Shown here: positions 48,401 to 58,830 of the stretch, piece after piece | Layout of the letters: the number at the start of each line of letters is the position of its first letter | Numbering within the stretch: the first letter of the stretch is position 1 | Assembly (NCBI GenBank): GCA_002786025.1 | Contig: NHNW01000004.1 | Location: forward strand, 868,001 to 932,000 | DNA from: Zasmidium citrigriseum | Lineage: Eukaryota; Ascomycota; Dothideomycetes; Mycosphaerellales; Mycosphaerellaceae | Direction: 5' to 3' | DNA: 64,000 nt | Translations under genes and position numbers: made by a program | The notes under the pieces: generated by a model | What the model saw: the letters and a program-made list of their open reading frames with translations, nothing else | The model's database searches: none | What the model was told of the DNA's origin: nothing

Positions 48401-49690
48401 CTAATCAGGCAATACGAGCAGACAGGCGAGAGCACGAAGCGGTGTCGAGCTGCTCTCAGCAGGCAAAGCAGGCAGGCCAGTTGAGACGCTGGAGCGCGGT
48501 TGGGTGGGTGGGATGTGTGCTAGGCGGGTGAGAGAAAATGCCGCAACTGCAGGAGCAAGCGTGTGAGCAGATGACGGGAAGGGACGATGCAGAGAGCCGC
48601 ATTGGCTTCGGGCAGGAGCATGCTTTGTTCGGGCAGGCGCGATGAGGTCGATGTGCGTGGGCAACGATGTGCGCTCGTGTCATTCCATTCCAGCGAGAGG
48701 CAGTTGGTGTCCGAGGGAACCATGTACCGTCGGGTATGTGGACGAAAATAACGTGACATTGATCCATTTCAAAGCCGGATTATTACCCTACGTCATCGAG
48801 TTGGGATCGAGTTGCTCGATTGTGCCCTGGGCTGGCTGGGAGTTGAGTTCCTCAGGTAAGACGGGCGACGGGCCTGGACGAGCCGAAGGGTGAGAAAGGA
48901 GAGTAGGAGATTGTGCAGGAAATTCCTTGTTGGCGCGGTGGAACAGAGGCAGAGGGTGCTTTGTGTAAGAGAATTCAGCAGCCAATCCGCCTCTTGCGCG
49001 CTAGGAAGTCACCGTTGCAGCCAGCACGGGCGCCGCAAGCAAATCCACACGCCCACCCCGCCCAGTTCTTCAGTCCTGATTTCGCCTTTCCCTCTCTCAG
49101 CAGCAGCACACTCTCTCACACTGCTGAAGAGAAGTGCCAACATCTGATCAATCGACATTTGCAAGCAGACGCCTTTCCAGCGTCTTCCAGGGTCTCCGTC
49201 CGCAGTCGCCGGGTCCTGGGGCCGCTCGGTCATCACTGCCAAGCACCTCGCTCGCCGGTCCGCCACACGCCTGCGACACTGCCAGGCTCAGCGTCTGCGA
49301 TCATCGCCAGCCCTGCGACGCTCTCCCCCAAAACCAAATCTGAGCCACCCTTTGTATGTCAACCTCCTCTCCATAATCCCGGACGCCAACACCGACCCCA
49401 AGTCGACGCCGCATCATCGTCGCTGACCTGAAGCAAGTTCTGCGACCGTCACACTCGACCGCACACACTCCACCGACATCTCCTCTCCACAACCCAGCGA
49501 TCTCTGACGACGCGACTTCCGTCGACATGGCCGCCTCACGATTATAGCACAGGTGGCCCATTCCATTGGGTCGCTCCTGCGCACTTGCGCCTTTCCAACA
49601 CCCGTACCACGCTCCACGCGACTGTGGCGCCTTGACACTCGACTGTAAACACATATTCACCACAACACACTTCAACCTAATCACAACAAC
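45437..49690. other. 4.2 kb interval without a supported gene
   Basis: Open frames up to 135 codons occur on both strands (for example 47476-47883 minus), but none has a recognisable domain or splice structure. No tRNA or tandem repeat was found. The last ~700 bp (from about 49000) are pyrimidine- and CA-rich and probably form the promoter and long 5' leader of the next gene. Confidence 0.45.
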
Positions 49691-52114
49691 ATGGACTCCC
49701 GCAACTTGACCCAGCAGCGCATACCTCCATCCACCAGCGCCGCCATGGATCCCACCGAAGAACTCCCTCCCGAAGTCGACGAACCGCCCGACGAACGCGA
49801 CCTGCACCCTAATTGGGCGCCACCACAACTACAATTCGCCTCGAGCAAAGTCGAGCGCGCCATGTTCAACCGAAGAGAGTCTCTTCTGACTCGACAACTT
49901 CACTCCGAGACTGAGCACACCGACGAGGACGACGAATCACGCGCTCCACCACGGACACTCAGTACACAATCGACATGGAGCAACCCAAGTGTTGCCTCGA
50001 CTGCTGAACTCACCAGCGACGACGGACACAGTGTCGCTAGCCCCGCCATCAGCCCACCTCTCCCACCTACCGCCGTCAAAGTCACCATACCCATCACTGA
50101 GAAACCACTTGCAAGAGAGCCACGCATCATGGGCCAGGATGAGAAGGTCCCAGAGACCGCCTCCGAACAGTCTGTCGAGGCTGGCTTGGGGCGCAAGCGG
50201 TGCATTTCGTTTGCCTGTGGCAACAAAGACAAGAAGCCACCGACGTCCCAACCGGCGCCGCCTCCCTTCCAGCAAGCAGAACCTGCGAGCTCCGCATCGC
50301 CACCCAAGCGGAAGTGTATGCTGAAGTTTGTGTGCCCATCGCGGCCAGGCGTAGAGCGCAAGGTTTCAGACAAGTCGACGCCCAGCAAACGCCCAGTGAG
50401 CCCTCCACCTCCAGAGCGCAAGGCATCCTCGTCTGCCAAGGCGGAAGCATTCAAGGCCCATAGGGGATCCGACAGCACGGTTACCCATGCCTCGCCCAGG
50501 AGCATCCGCAAGAGTCCCGCCATCGTCACTACCACCCCAACTCCAACATCCACCATTCCTCGCCGCAAGGTGTCCGACGACTCCGACGGCAGCACTGAGG
50601 CCACTCGATTCCACGAATTCGCTTCTAGTGACGACGAACCAGAGGAGTGGGTGCAAGAGTCTGGATGCTACCGAAGCCGCCTTACCGTCACGGACACTTT
50701 GAAGAAGGAGAACATCCTTCGCCAGGCCTGTGAGGAGGCTGAGGAAGAAGTCGTCGAAGAAGACGATGATGACGATGATGAGGAGGCTGATTTGGATGAT
50801 GACGAAGAAGCCGAAGACGACGATGACATTGAAGAGGACGAGGATGACGATGAAGACGAAGAGTCTGATGAGGGATTCCGGACTGATGATGAGGAAGGCT
50901 TTGCTGAGAGCGATGATGAGGGAGAGGATAGCGATGAAGACTGGTGGAGGCCTGGAGGCATCTCAACTGCTGCCACATCCGTGGACCACCTCGACCGTCT
51001 TACCCTTACCGTCGCCAAGGACGATCCCGCCCCTTCGTCCTCCGTGGCCTCTGTCGACTCCAGCCACATCTCTCCGAGGGCCATCAAGGCCAAGTCTCGA
51101 CGCAAGCACCACCACTCACGAGCACTGCCAATTGGCAGCCGATCTGAGCCGGTCGATCTGCCCGACTCTACCGACTTCGTCTGTGGCACCCTCGATGAAG
51201 ACCGTCCTCTGGAGCAGGCTTTCCTCAACCAGCTGAAGTTGAAGGAGGCCTCCAAGCATAAGGCGAGACCGCAGGACATCGATCCCACTTTCCCTACCTC
51301 GGACCCCGAGATGGATGAGGAAGACGACGAGGATTTGGAGGACCCTGAGGAAAGCGAGAGGGAGAACTTGATGCATGGTGACCTCGATGAGCTGGATGGT
51401 GATTTCACTGCGCGTCGCAGAGGTGTTCCCCCTCGCACTCGTACCAGGAGCAACTCTCACCGTTCGCCGCCACCACCTACTCGTCACCGATCTCCACCAC
51501 CACCAACTCGCCACCGGTCTCCTCCACCGCCTGCTCGTCACCGCTCCCCAGCACCGGCGACCGTCAAGCGACAGGGTACGGCTCGATCGCCTCCTTTACC
51601 ATCTCGTCGCGGCACAGCACGCTCGCCACCTCCACGGAAACTGTTTGGTCACTCTCCAATGCGCAGTCGGTCTCCGGCCCCTGCCAAGGTGATGATGACA
51701 TCTCCACCAAACACCCGCCGTGCCTCGCCAGTCTCGTCGGCAGTCAGAATCGACACGCACGTTCTCGCCAGCCGACCACAGTTGACTCACACTGCCTCCC
51801 TCCCTCGAGGAGGCTTCATGCTGGGCAAGCTGAGCGCACTTCATCATGACGACAATGGCGACGGTTCAGACACTGAACGCAACGCCAACACCAATGAGGT
51901 TCCCAAACGTGGGGCCATTGACATCTACAAAGGACTCGAGAAGAAACGCCAGCGCCGCAAGGAGAAGCTGTACCAAAAGATGTGCGCCAAAGCAGCCGCC
52001 AAGGGCGAGAAGGCCTACAAGGTCAAGCCAGGCAAAGGCGCAGAGCGCATGCGCGAGATCGGACTCGAGATCCAACGATACCACGGCAAAGGAGAGCACA
52101 TCCTCTCCATGTAA
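49691..52114 (+). CDS. Acidic, proline-rich disordered protein (DUF2457/extensin-like fungal family)
   Basis: Intronless, 807 aa from 49691, or 789 aa if the Met at 49745 is used. Two short cysteine motifs, KRCISFACGNKD (about residue 175) and KRKCMLKFVCPSRP (about 215), match what I recall of the fungal DUF2457 family; the assignment is from memory. A ~100-residue tract at about 350-420 is almost pure Asp/Glu. At about 595-620 there are four tandem copies of HRSPPPPTR, coded by a diverged 27 bp repeat. The basic C-terminus (GLEKKRQRRKEKLYQKMCAKAAAKGEKAYKV) is conserved-looking and helical. The acidic tract followed by SP-rich basic repeats suggests a nuclear, chromatin- or RNA-associated role, but no function is known. 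Confidence 0.85.
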   Translation: MDSRNLTQQRIPPSTSAAMDPTEELPPEVDEPPDERDLHPNWAPPQLQFASSKVERAMFNRRESLLTRQLHSETEHTDEDDESRAPPRTLSTQSTWSNPSVASTAELTSDDGHSVASPAISPPLPPTAVKVTIPITEKPLAREPRIMGQDEKVPETASEQSVEAGLGRKRCISFACGNKDKKPPTSQPAPPPFQQAEPASSASPPKRKCMLKFVCPSRPGVERKVSDKSTPSKRPVSPPPPERKASSSAKAEAFKAHRGSDSTVTHASPRSIRKSPAIVTTTPTPTSTIPRRKVSDDSDGSTEATRFHEFASSDDEPEEWVQESGCYRSRLTVTDTLKKENILRQACEEAEEEVVEEDDDDDDEEADLDDDEEAEDDDDIEEDEDDDEDEESDEGFRTDDEEGFAESDDEGEDSDEDWWRPGGISTAATSVDHLDRLTLTVAKDDPAPSSSVASVDSSHISPRAIKAKSRRKHHHSRALPIGSRSEPVDLPDSTDFVCGTLDEDRPLEQAFLNQLKLKEASKHKARPQDIDPTFPTSDPEMDEEDDEDLEDPEESERENLMHGDLDELDGDFTARRRGVPPRTRTRSNSHRSPPPPTRHRSPPPPTRHRSPPPPARHRSPAPATVKRQGTARSPPLPSRRGTARSPPPRKLFGHSPMRSRSPAPAKVMMTSPPNTRRASPVSSAVRIDTHVLASRPQLTHTASLPRGGFMLGKLSALHHDDNGDGSDTERNANTNEVPKRGAIDIYKGLEKKRQRRKEKLYQKMCAKAAAKGEKAYKVKPGKGAERMREIGLEIQRYHGKGEHILSM
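51457..51558 (+). repeat. In-gene tandem repeat coding HRSPPPPTR units
   Basis: Four diverged units of about 27 bp coding for HRSPPPPTR-like peptides; the later units change Thr to Ala and Pro to Ala. In-frame variation in copy number would be tolerated. Confidence 0.75.
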
Positions 52115-53061
52115 GGAGTACATTACTCCCATTCACAACACATGACATTTTGCTTTCTGTGCGAGCTTGAGCACAGCGCCGCCGTCGACGAAATGACGGC
52201 ACTTTCACGGACCTAGAGTTTCCTCAAACTCGATCTACTGGTTCGTCTGGTCGCTGCGCTCGCTTTGAAGAGATTACTTCTTTTTACTTGTTTGATTCCC
52301 CACAGGGCATTGATTGATACCATTTTCGGCATGGGCATTGACAATGGGCGAAGGCGTATTCAAGCGGGCAACGGCACCTGTGGTTTTCATGAGCGTTCTC
52401 GCATTTGGGCAGGTCAGGGGACAGGCAGACAGGCATGGAGATTCCCAAGGACGGCAGGAAGGCAGGATTGGGTTCCTACGACCATGAGGTGCGGTTTACT
52501 TTTTCTTTGTAAATATGCTTCTTGGAGACCTGAAGGTCGTCCGATGTGAATATGAATGATTGGTTTTGATCACCATACTGTCTCTTTCTTAATGATGGCC
52601 AGCTGCCAAAGCATGCTCGAGCAAGAGGTGAAGTCAAGTGCTGGTGATGGCCCGTGCGCAGAAGTCAATCGCTGCTTCCTGCCTCATGAATCCCACGGCC
52701 ACACATCTCACACCCTCACACTTCCCGGCTTCTTTTCGCTCTTCTTAAGAAATACCTGGCATCCTCAATATGGCTGGATCTCACTTCGCCCTCACCAAAC
52801 ACAACAGACAGGATGGTGGACTGGCCTGATCAGCGTTCACAAACTCAAAGCTCGAAGTCCGCGGATCGCTTTGCCACTGTCCGGTTCCAGGTCTCCTCGG
52901 CTTCTGATAAGCTGCTGTTGATAAATCTTGGGACGTGACGAAATGTATCCTGAACCACAAACCACGACTCTGGAGTCAATCTAGCTGGGGAAACTCACGC
53001 CATGGACATCTCGCCTTCCACCTGCCTGCCGCGACGATAATAAAGACCTAACACCGCGACA
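52115..53061. other. Intergenic, nothing recognised
   Basis: About 950 bp on the same strand between two genes. A 94-codon frame beginning at 52265 has no domain and lies in probable 3' UTR. Confidence 0.4.
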
Positions 53062-53589
53062 ATGGACGAACCACCATCAAAGGACTGGGATCTGTGCCCC
53101 GACAAACCATCCTACGTCTACAAATTCCCCCCAAACACAATCCCGAGCCACAAAACCCCCTGGCCCCCTCTCACATCAGGCGAAGAAGACCCCACGGCCC
53201 AACTCCTCGCGCACCGCTACTACGACCTCGCAGTCGCCCACAACGATCGCAAGCTCGACATCACCTCCCATCCATGGTCCCTCTCAACGCCCAATCTAAA
53301 AATCGAAATTGCCTTCGGTCCGCCGAAAGAAGTGGGCTTGGAGGAGTACCTAGAAATGGGGAAAGGGATGTATGGTGGGGATTTGGAGGCGAGGGTCGAG
53401 GTTTTTGATGTCACGGTTGTGAGGGGCGGTGTTAAGACGGCGAGGGTTTTTGCGAATCAGGCGGTTAGGGGACGGGGGTTGTGTAGGAGGAGTGTGGTGA
53501 TTGCGGAGTTTTGGAGGGAGAGGGATGGTGGGGAGTGGCTGCTTTCGAAGGCGAGGCATATTAAGGGGTGTGATGGGGGTGGGTGGTGA
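53062..53589 (+). CDS. Small conserved-looking hypothetical protein (possibly NTF2-like)
   Basis: Intronless, 175 aa. The N-terminal part has LCPDKPSYVYKFPPNT and the segment QLLAHRYYDLAVAHNDRKLDITSHPWS, followed by strands such as LEARVEVFDVTVVRGGVKTARVFANQAV and RRSVVIAEFWRERDGGEWLLSKARHIKG. The alternation of a helix with long curved strands and a final Trp-containing strand could be a SnoaL/NTF2-like cone fold, but I do not recognise the family. No signal peptide. Codon use changes within the gene from C-rich to G-rich third positions around residue 90. Confidence 0.65.
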   Translation: MDEPPSKDWDLCPDKPSYVYKFPPNTIPSHKTPWPPLTSGEEDPTAQLLAHRYYDLAVAHNDRKLDITSHPWSLSTPNLKIEIAFGPPKEVGLEEYLEMGKGMYGGDLEARVEVFDVTVVRGGVKTARVFANQAVRGRGLCRRSVVIAEFWRERDGGEWLLSKARHIKGCDGGGW

Positions 53590-53665
53590 GGCGGAGAGAT
53601 GGTTTGAATTGAGGGGATCCGCCAATAATGATGGATACCCTTACTGATACGACAGCTTCTCTGGA

Positions 53666-55425
53666 CTACAGCACATACCGAAAATCTTTGTTCTCGAACT
53701 CTGTCTCGTCGCGCATACCGGCCTCATTGCTCCTCAGCTTGTCAGCTGGGCCGTATTTCTTGTCTCTACGCTTGTTGACGATGACAAGATACGCTATTGA
53801 GAGATCAGCCCTTATTCCCCAGACAGGATGACGAAGATGTGAGAACGTACCAAGGAGCAAAAGATGACAACCCGTCTTGATCGAGTACCCGGCGAGCAGA
53901 CCTGCCGTCGCAGAAGGATAATCAGGGGCTTGAGACTCCTTCACTACGAACGGCCCAGCGAAGTTGCCCCAGCAGTAGGCCGTGCTGGACACATTAGTAC
54001 AAACCACGCCAGACTCCCCTTCGAAGACTTACAAAACAAGCGTATTAGAGATATTCCGATGGGTATACCCACCCATATTCGACGAAATCGTCACCAACGA
54101 GATCGTAAAGCCCACGGACTGAGCATTGACAAGCCAGAAACTGACAAGCCGGCCCCAAGTATTCGACCGAGGGAGGTACGCCATACACGCCGAGGCTACG
54201 GTGCAAAGGATGTTGGCGACTGTGGAGGTCAAGAGGCGAGAGTTGGGGATGTTCAAGGTGATGGTGCCGCTGATGAGGAGGGCGAGGATTTGGATGGCGT
54301 CGCCGACGGATTTGAGCTGGGAGCGTTGTTAGGAAGTAGATGGAGGGGACAGGGGGAGGAGGGGAGAGTACCTCAGTCGTCTTGGTCGTCGAGAAGCCCA
54401 TATCTCGAATAATGACCGTGCTGAAGGAGTTCACGACGCCGTTTGGGATTGCTGCTGCGAAGACGGAGATGAACAGAAGTATGGCCTTAGGGTCCGTCAG
54501 GGCGGGTACAATCTGTTCTCTGCGCAGCTTTTTGTTTTTGATTCCGGTTTCGTTGCCAGCAACACGTTTCACAGCAATCAACCTCTCCCTCTCACTCAAA
54601 AACCTCGCATTCGCAGGCGAGTCCGGAAGGAAAACAAATATAACCCCCGCCCAAAGAATCGTCACGCCGCCGGGAATATAGAACAGTATCTCCCAGCGTT
54701 CAGGATTCGTATTTTCGGGCAACGTAGTGATCCCCATGGAAATATAAGACCCAATAATCCCTCCCCAGCCAAGCGAGGAGAACCAGATACACTGCCTCAA
54801 AGGAATTTCTCGCCGGGTGTAGTAGAAGCCCGTCATAAGAGTTAATCCCGGCGTCACGGCGGCTTCGAAGATCCCTAGCAAGAACCTCAATGCGAGGGCG
54901 CTGCTGTACGAGCGTGCTTGGGTCAAGAGCACGACGAGCAGACCCCAGATTAGACACGAGAGGGACATGATGTGTTGCGCTGGGTAGCGACCTATTAGTC
55001 GCCCGGCGGGGTAGGTGCCGAAGAAGTAACCTGCGTAGACTATGGCGGCGAGGTAGTTGAACTCGTCTCCTCGGAGACCTAGAGATTTTTGATAGCCGAA
55101 GATGTTGGCGTAGTTGAGGGCTGTTTTGTCGAGGAATTGGAGGAGTTGGGTGAGGAGGAAGATGGGGAGGACGATGAGCTGGTTGGTGGGTGTTAGTTGT
55201 TTGATGCTCGTGTGTGTTGGAGAGTTTGGTTGGTAGGGGACGAACGTCAATCTTCCAACGAACCCATCGCTCTTCTTTCCAAGAGAACTCGATGTCGAGG
55301 CTGTCGATGTATTCTTTGTAGCCGACATCGTCTTTGCTTAGGTCCAGAGGCGAGAGTTTCTCTTCGACATGGTTGGAGGCGAGTTCGACGTCTTTATCTG
55401 GAGTCTTCGTTTCGTCTTGAGCCAT
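53666..55425 (-). CDS. MFS transporter of the allantoate permease (ACS/Dal5-like) family
   Basis: Anion:cation symporter family, 510 aa, about 12 helices. Exons 55425-55246, 55178-54372, 54316-54033, 53984-53851 and 53793-53666. After a charged N-terminus, the first join gives RWKID|LIVLPIFLLTQLLQFLDKTALNYANIFGY, with exactly the family spacing; its donor is the unusual GTTCGT. Further motifs are AAIVYAGYFFGTYPAGRLIGR, RFLLGIFEAAVTPGLTLMTGFYYTRREIPLR, FLPDSPANARFLSERER and NKRRDKKYG near the end. Relatives move allantoate, nicotinate, pantothenate, biotin or peptides. The last intron (53850-53794) is stop-free and in frame. The gene converges on the small hypothetical gene with a 76 bp gap. 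A ureide substrate would link it to the cluster at 20-31 kb, but they are 23 kb apart. Confidence 0.9.
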
Positions 55426-55857
55426 GATTTATGGATAAGTTTTGTTCATGGGTATGGCTGCGGTGCACTGCTATGTCAATTGTTCTCGACCGCTGGTGTG
55501 GTAAAGGAAGAATAGAACAGGCAATGGCTGTCATACCGTTTCTTAGGTCGCAAAGGATGCAGTGGCGAGCCGGGCATACAATCACCCTGTCGCTGAGCAA
55601 TCGCATTCAGGATCAGCCCCGCAGATACTGTTGCACTGATGTGGAGGAGAAGGAAGAGGAGGAGGCGTGGAGTCGAGTGCCGGACCCATAGCCGAAAAGG
55701 GGTACAATCTGCCGCTCCGATGTCGAAACATTTCCCATTCCACCTGCAAAGTGATAGAGAGCGACAAAATCACACATAACCAAAACAAAAGTGTCTATCC
55801 CGCGGCGCGTGTGCTTCCTCGTCCAGTTCTCCCGTCTTTCCCAGTCTACCACATAGA
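55426..55857. other. Intergenic, nothing recognised
   Basis: About 430 bp between the MFS transporter promoter side and the 3' end of the secreted protein gene. Confidence 0.4.
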
Positions 55858-56965
55858 TCAGCCAAGGCAAGAAACCTCGTAGTTGCTGCGGCTCGCGCTG
55901 GAGTCGACCGGAACGTAGAAGTTATCATCGTCGTTGGAGGGCGTGTAGTAGCCAGTGTAGTAGTCATACAGCGGAGTCCAGTACTAAAAGCAAACAGGCA
56001 CTCGTCAGCAACTCGAGGTCGTCCACTTCTCATGTTGCTTTCGGAACTTACAATGATACCATCCTGTCCGGACGCACAGTCGACCATGACAGAGACGCCC
56101 GACATGCTCGTGACGGTAAAGTCCGCTGAGACGCTGATGCCGACGGAGGCCGTGAAGACCTCGAACAAATCTGCTCCCACCTCGACGGAGGCTTCGATGC
56201 CGGTGGTTGTGGCATCGCTCTCGCTGACGGTGTAAGAGCTGCCGGCCGGGAGGCGACCGGTGACGGCGAAGCGGGCTCCGGGTTGAGTGATGCTGGTGGA
56301 TTTGGAGTAGAGAACGTAGCCGTTGTCCTGTCAAGCTCCTGTTAGCGATTGTACGCATGCCTACCTTTTGATGATGATGTGAACGTACCCCTGACTGCTG
56401 GCGAGTCGTCAAGTCCCGCGCGTGTTCGCGCTTCTGCTTCGCAGGGGGGTTGTAATTCGGGTTGTTGGAGACACCGAGGTAGTCGTAGCCTTCGTTACTG
56501 GGAGGATAGGTGCGGCCGCCGGCGGCTTCGCTCTCGCATTGATCCTTGATGAATTGGTAGTCGGTGTAGACATACGCCTTGGCAAAGCGCACGTCTCGCG
56601 CGGGACCTTGCTCATAGCAGACGTTCAGCACGCAGTTGGCTCCGTTGGGACCGGAGTCGGTGTTGAGATATAGGCCCACGCAGCCGCCGTCGTCTTGGAC
56701 GTGGCCGTCGATGTAGCCGGGTGCACCGTTGTATTGAGCGGCGATTTGGTCGCCTGTGGAAGTCAGGATGCTTGCTGTTGGTGAAGCTCAGCAGTGGGAA
56801 TGGCTTACATGCTGACCAGTCCGGACCTTGAGCAATGTTAGCAGTTGCAGAGCTTTGATCAATGGCTTGTGACTTACGCTGGTTGCCATCGCAGGTGACG
56901 GCCTGCCCAGCAACCGATGTGATCGACAGCGCAACGACTGCGATGAGCTCCTGAGTGAACTTCAT
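55858..56965 (-). CDS. Secreted cysteine-containing protein, five exons, effector-like
   Basis: 290 aa, exons 56965-56878, 56826-56809 (18 nt), 56753-56389, 56327-56052 and 55983-55858; all joins are in frame. It starts with the signal peptide MKFTQELIAVVALSITSVAG. The N-terminal half has several Cys (CDGNQR, WSACDQ, GGCVGLYL, CVLNVCYEQG, DQCESEA). A dibasic KQKREHARDL about the middle may be a Kex2 cleavage site, separating a Ser/Thr/Val-rich second domain (ASVEVGADLFEVFTASVGISVSADF) that ends in a Tyr-rich tail. No known family is recognised; this is a candidate secreted effector or wall protein. TATAAT lies at about 57045-57050, some 80 bp before the start. Confidence 0.87.
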
Positions 56966-57705
56966 TTCGAATAGTTTGTTGGATGTGGTCGTGTTTCGAG
57001 GATCTCAATGCTGTTGCTCTTTCCATGAAGGCAATCTGGCCAGTATTATACTGCCTCAACTCATCGCTGTCGAACTGCGAGACTTCGATTGATCGCGAAC
57101 ATCGCAGCTCATGTTCGCCTCCATGTTGAGTCGATGCTTTCCCAGCATTGAAAGCATGTGATTGAGAGCGTGAGGCCGCGGAGCAGGATATGATCTTACC
57201 ATCGCGATCGTCCCATTGGCTGTGCGAGTATGGACGTGCGAACGTGGTCGGAGTAGTCTACAGTGGAGTATGTTGGTCTTCAGCGAAAGTCGCACCAACA
57301 CATTCACCCGAATGGGCAACATCCGTGGCGAATAGAAGATGAAGGACGTTCAAAAGCGCCCGCGGCTTTCTCCTAGGCCAGTCTTTGGATCCCCATCAAG
57401 TAGAGTGTAACAGACGGAGGCATTGGGACCAGAGCGCCAAGAGGCTTTTTCGCAGATACCACCGGTAAATGGACCTGTTCAGCGCTGGCGTTCAATGTCT
57501 CCGAAGACTTGAATGATGCTTCGGCTCCACGTTGATTCTTGGTCATTCGAGATACGTCGACGGCGTAGGATAACAACTGCTGACTTTGTGTAGGGTTGGA
57601 AAGAGTTGGTCCGGTTCTTGATCGCTTCAAGCCACACGATCATTCAAAGGAACTTGACGATGATCTTGACCAGTTGGCGTGGACCACGAGACTTCGGGGG
57701 AATTT

Positions 57706-57771
57706 AGCTGGTGCAGTGGATGCGATGCGGAGTGCTTGACCAAGACTGAAGTCGCCACGTGCGTAGTCGCC
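57706..57771. repeat. Diverged direct repeat, copy 1
   Basis: Shares ordered words with 57955-58018, such as AGCTGGTG, GAGTGCTNGAC and ACGTGCGT. By eye about 65-70 percent similar; the flanking sequence also has CTTGACCA in both copies. Confidence 0.45.
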
Positions 57772-57954
57772 TACAGCCGGAACATGCACACGAATCCACC
57801 CCTACAACCAGTGAAAGCCAAACCATCATGAACTGCTTGCTCCTGCGCCGGGTGAGGGTGGCGACGGTGTCACGGAAGGAGTTGCTGTATCATCAGTCTT
57901 GACCATCCGGATTGAGAAGGTCGATTATGGAGGAGCCGATACGGCATCACATCC

Positions 57955-58018
57955 AGCTGGTGTATTAGATGCGGTGCTGAGTGCTCGACAACATCGATGC
58001 ACCAACGTGCGTCGTCGG
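57955..58018. repeat. Diverged direct repeat, copy 2
   Basis: Second copy of the element at 57706-57771, spaced about 250 bp. Confidence 0.45.
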
Positions 58019-58029
58019 TCTCAAGCTAA

Positions 58030-58450
58030 TTTTCAAAGAGCTTGTCCACGAGGTCCTCCGCTGCATTGATCGGAGTAACGGGCATGATACCGCCTGAGCC
58101 AGTGTTAGGCGGCGATTGAGGAAGCGTCATGGAGGAGACGTCTTGTTGGTCTGAACATTCGGAAGCTGGAGCCGAGTCTGCTTCAGTCAGTCAATATTCA
58201 GCGGCAGTGCTTGCTATGCACCATCGGTAGGTAGTCAAATGGTCGCTGATCTCAAAGTGGCAGCCAACACGTGGTTCCATGGCCGCGGAAGAAGAAGCAT
58301 GATGCATCTGGCTCAACAGATGACGAGGAACTGGCGGAGGTGCTCGTTCATGTGCCTCTGGTGAAGTGATGCTCATTTTGCGCAGCAGATCCATGGAAAG
58401 CCAGGCGTATGCCTTGATTGATGCCCATGCAAGCCGAGACGTGATCTTGA
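58030..58450 (-). CDS. Possible small or remnant spliced gene, unrecognised
   Basis: Two minus-strand stretches look coding by composition. The first reads VEAIKITSRLAWASIKAYAW then MDLLRKMSITSPEAHERAPP (ATG at 58394). The second, after an acceptor-like CTGACTGAAGCAG near 58160, reads DQQDVSSMTLPQSPPNTGSG and ends INAAEDLVDKLFEN with a stop near 58031. I could not find a donor that joins them in a consistent phase, so it may be a decayed gene or the 3' part of a longer one. No domain is recognised. Confidence 0.3.
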
Positions 58451-58830
58451 TGGCCTCGACATGTCTTCATGCGCATGTGCCAGGACGGCAGTGCCAGCAT
58501 CCAGATTTCACTGCACAGCATCTTACTTTGAAAGCTGCTGTTTGAGCCATCATGAGATCCTCCTCGTCTTACGACATGTCCATCTGCTCAAGCAATCCTC
58601 CCATGTTTGTATCACCTGCACAGTTCATTCTTTCAGGGCCTCATATCATCATCCTCCATATGGACTCTCAGCTCTTCCTTGTTCCCCGGCGGCGGCGATG
58701 GTGCAAGAGCTGCGTCGGTCGCTTTCAGTCGGAGGCGGGGATGGAGAATCGTGTGTGAGGATCTAGGCTTTACAATACAGCGCCATCCATTGCGATCTCT
58801 ATGTAAGTGCTGTCTCGTATCTTCCTCTTG

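Larger units (their letters stand above)
56966..58029. other. Intergenic with a diverged internal duplication
   Basis: About 1.06 kb with no solid gene. The segment 57706-57771 resembles 57955-58018 (AGCTGGTG, GATGCG.TGC, GAGTGCT.GAC and ACGTGCGT.GTCG are shared in order). An 85-codon minus frame at 57373-57630 has no domain. Confidence 0.5.

Noticed and set aside
50668..51453. 261-codon minus-strand serine-rich open frame
   Set aside because: Mirror of the acidic Asp/Glu tract of the plus-strand protein, which reads as poly-Ser on the other strand.
52265..52549. 94-codon plus frame after the acidic protein
   Set aside because: Lies in probable 3' UTR and has no recognisable feature.
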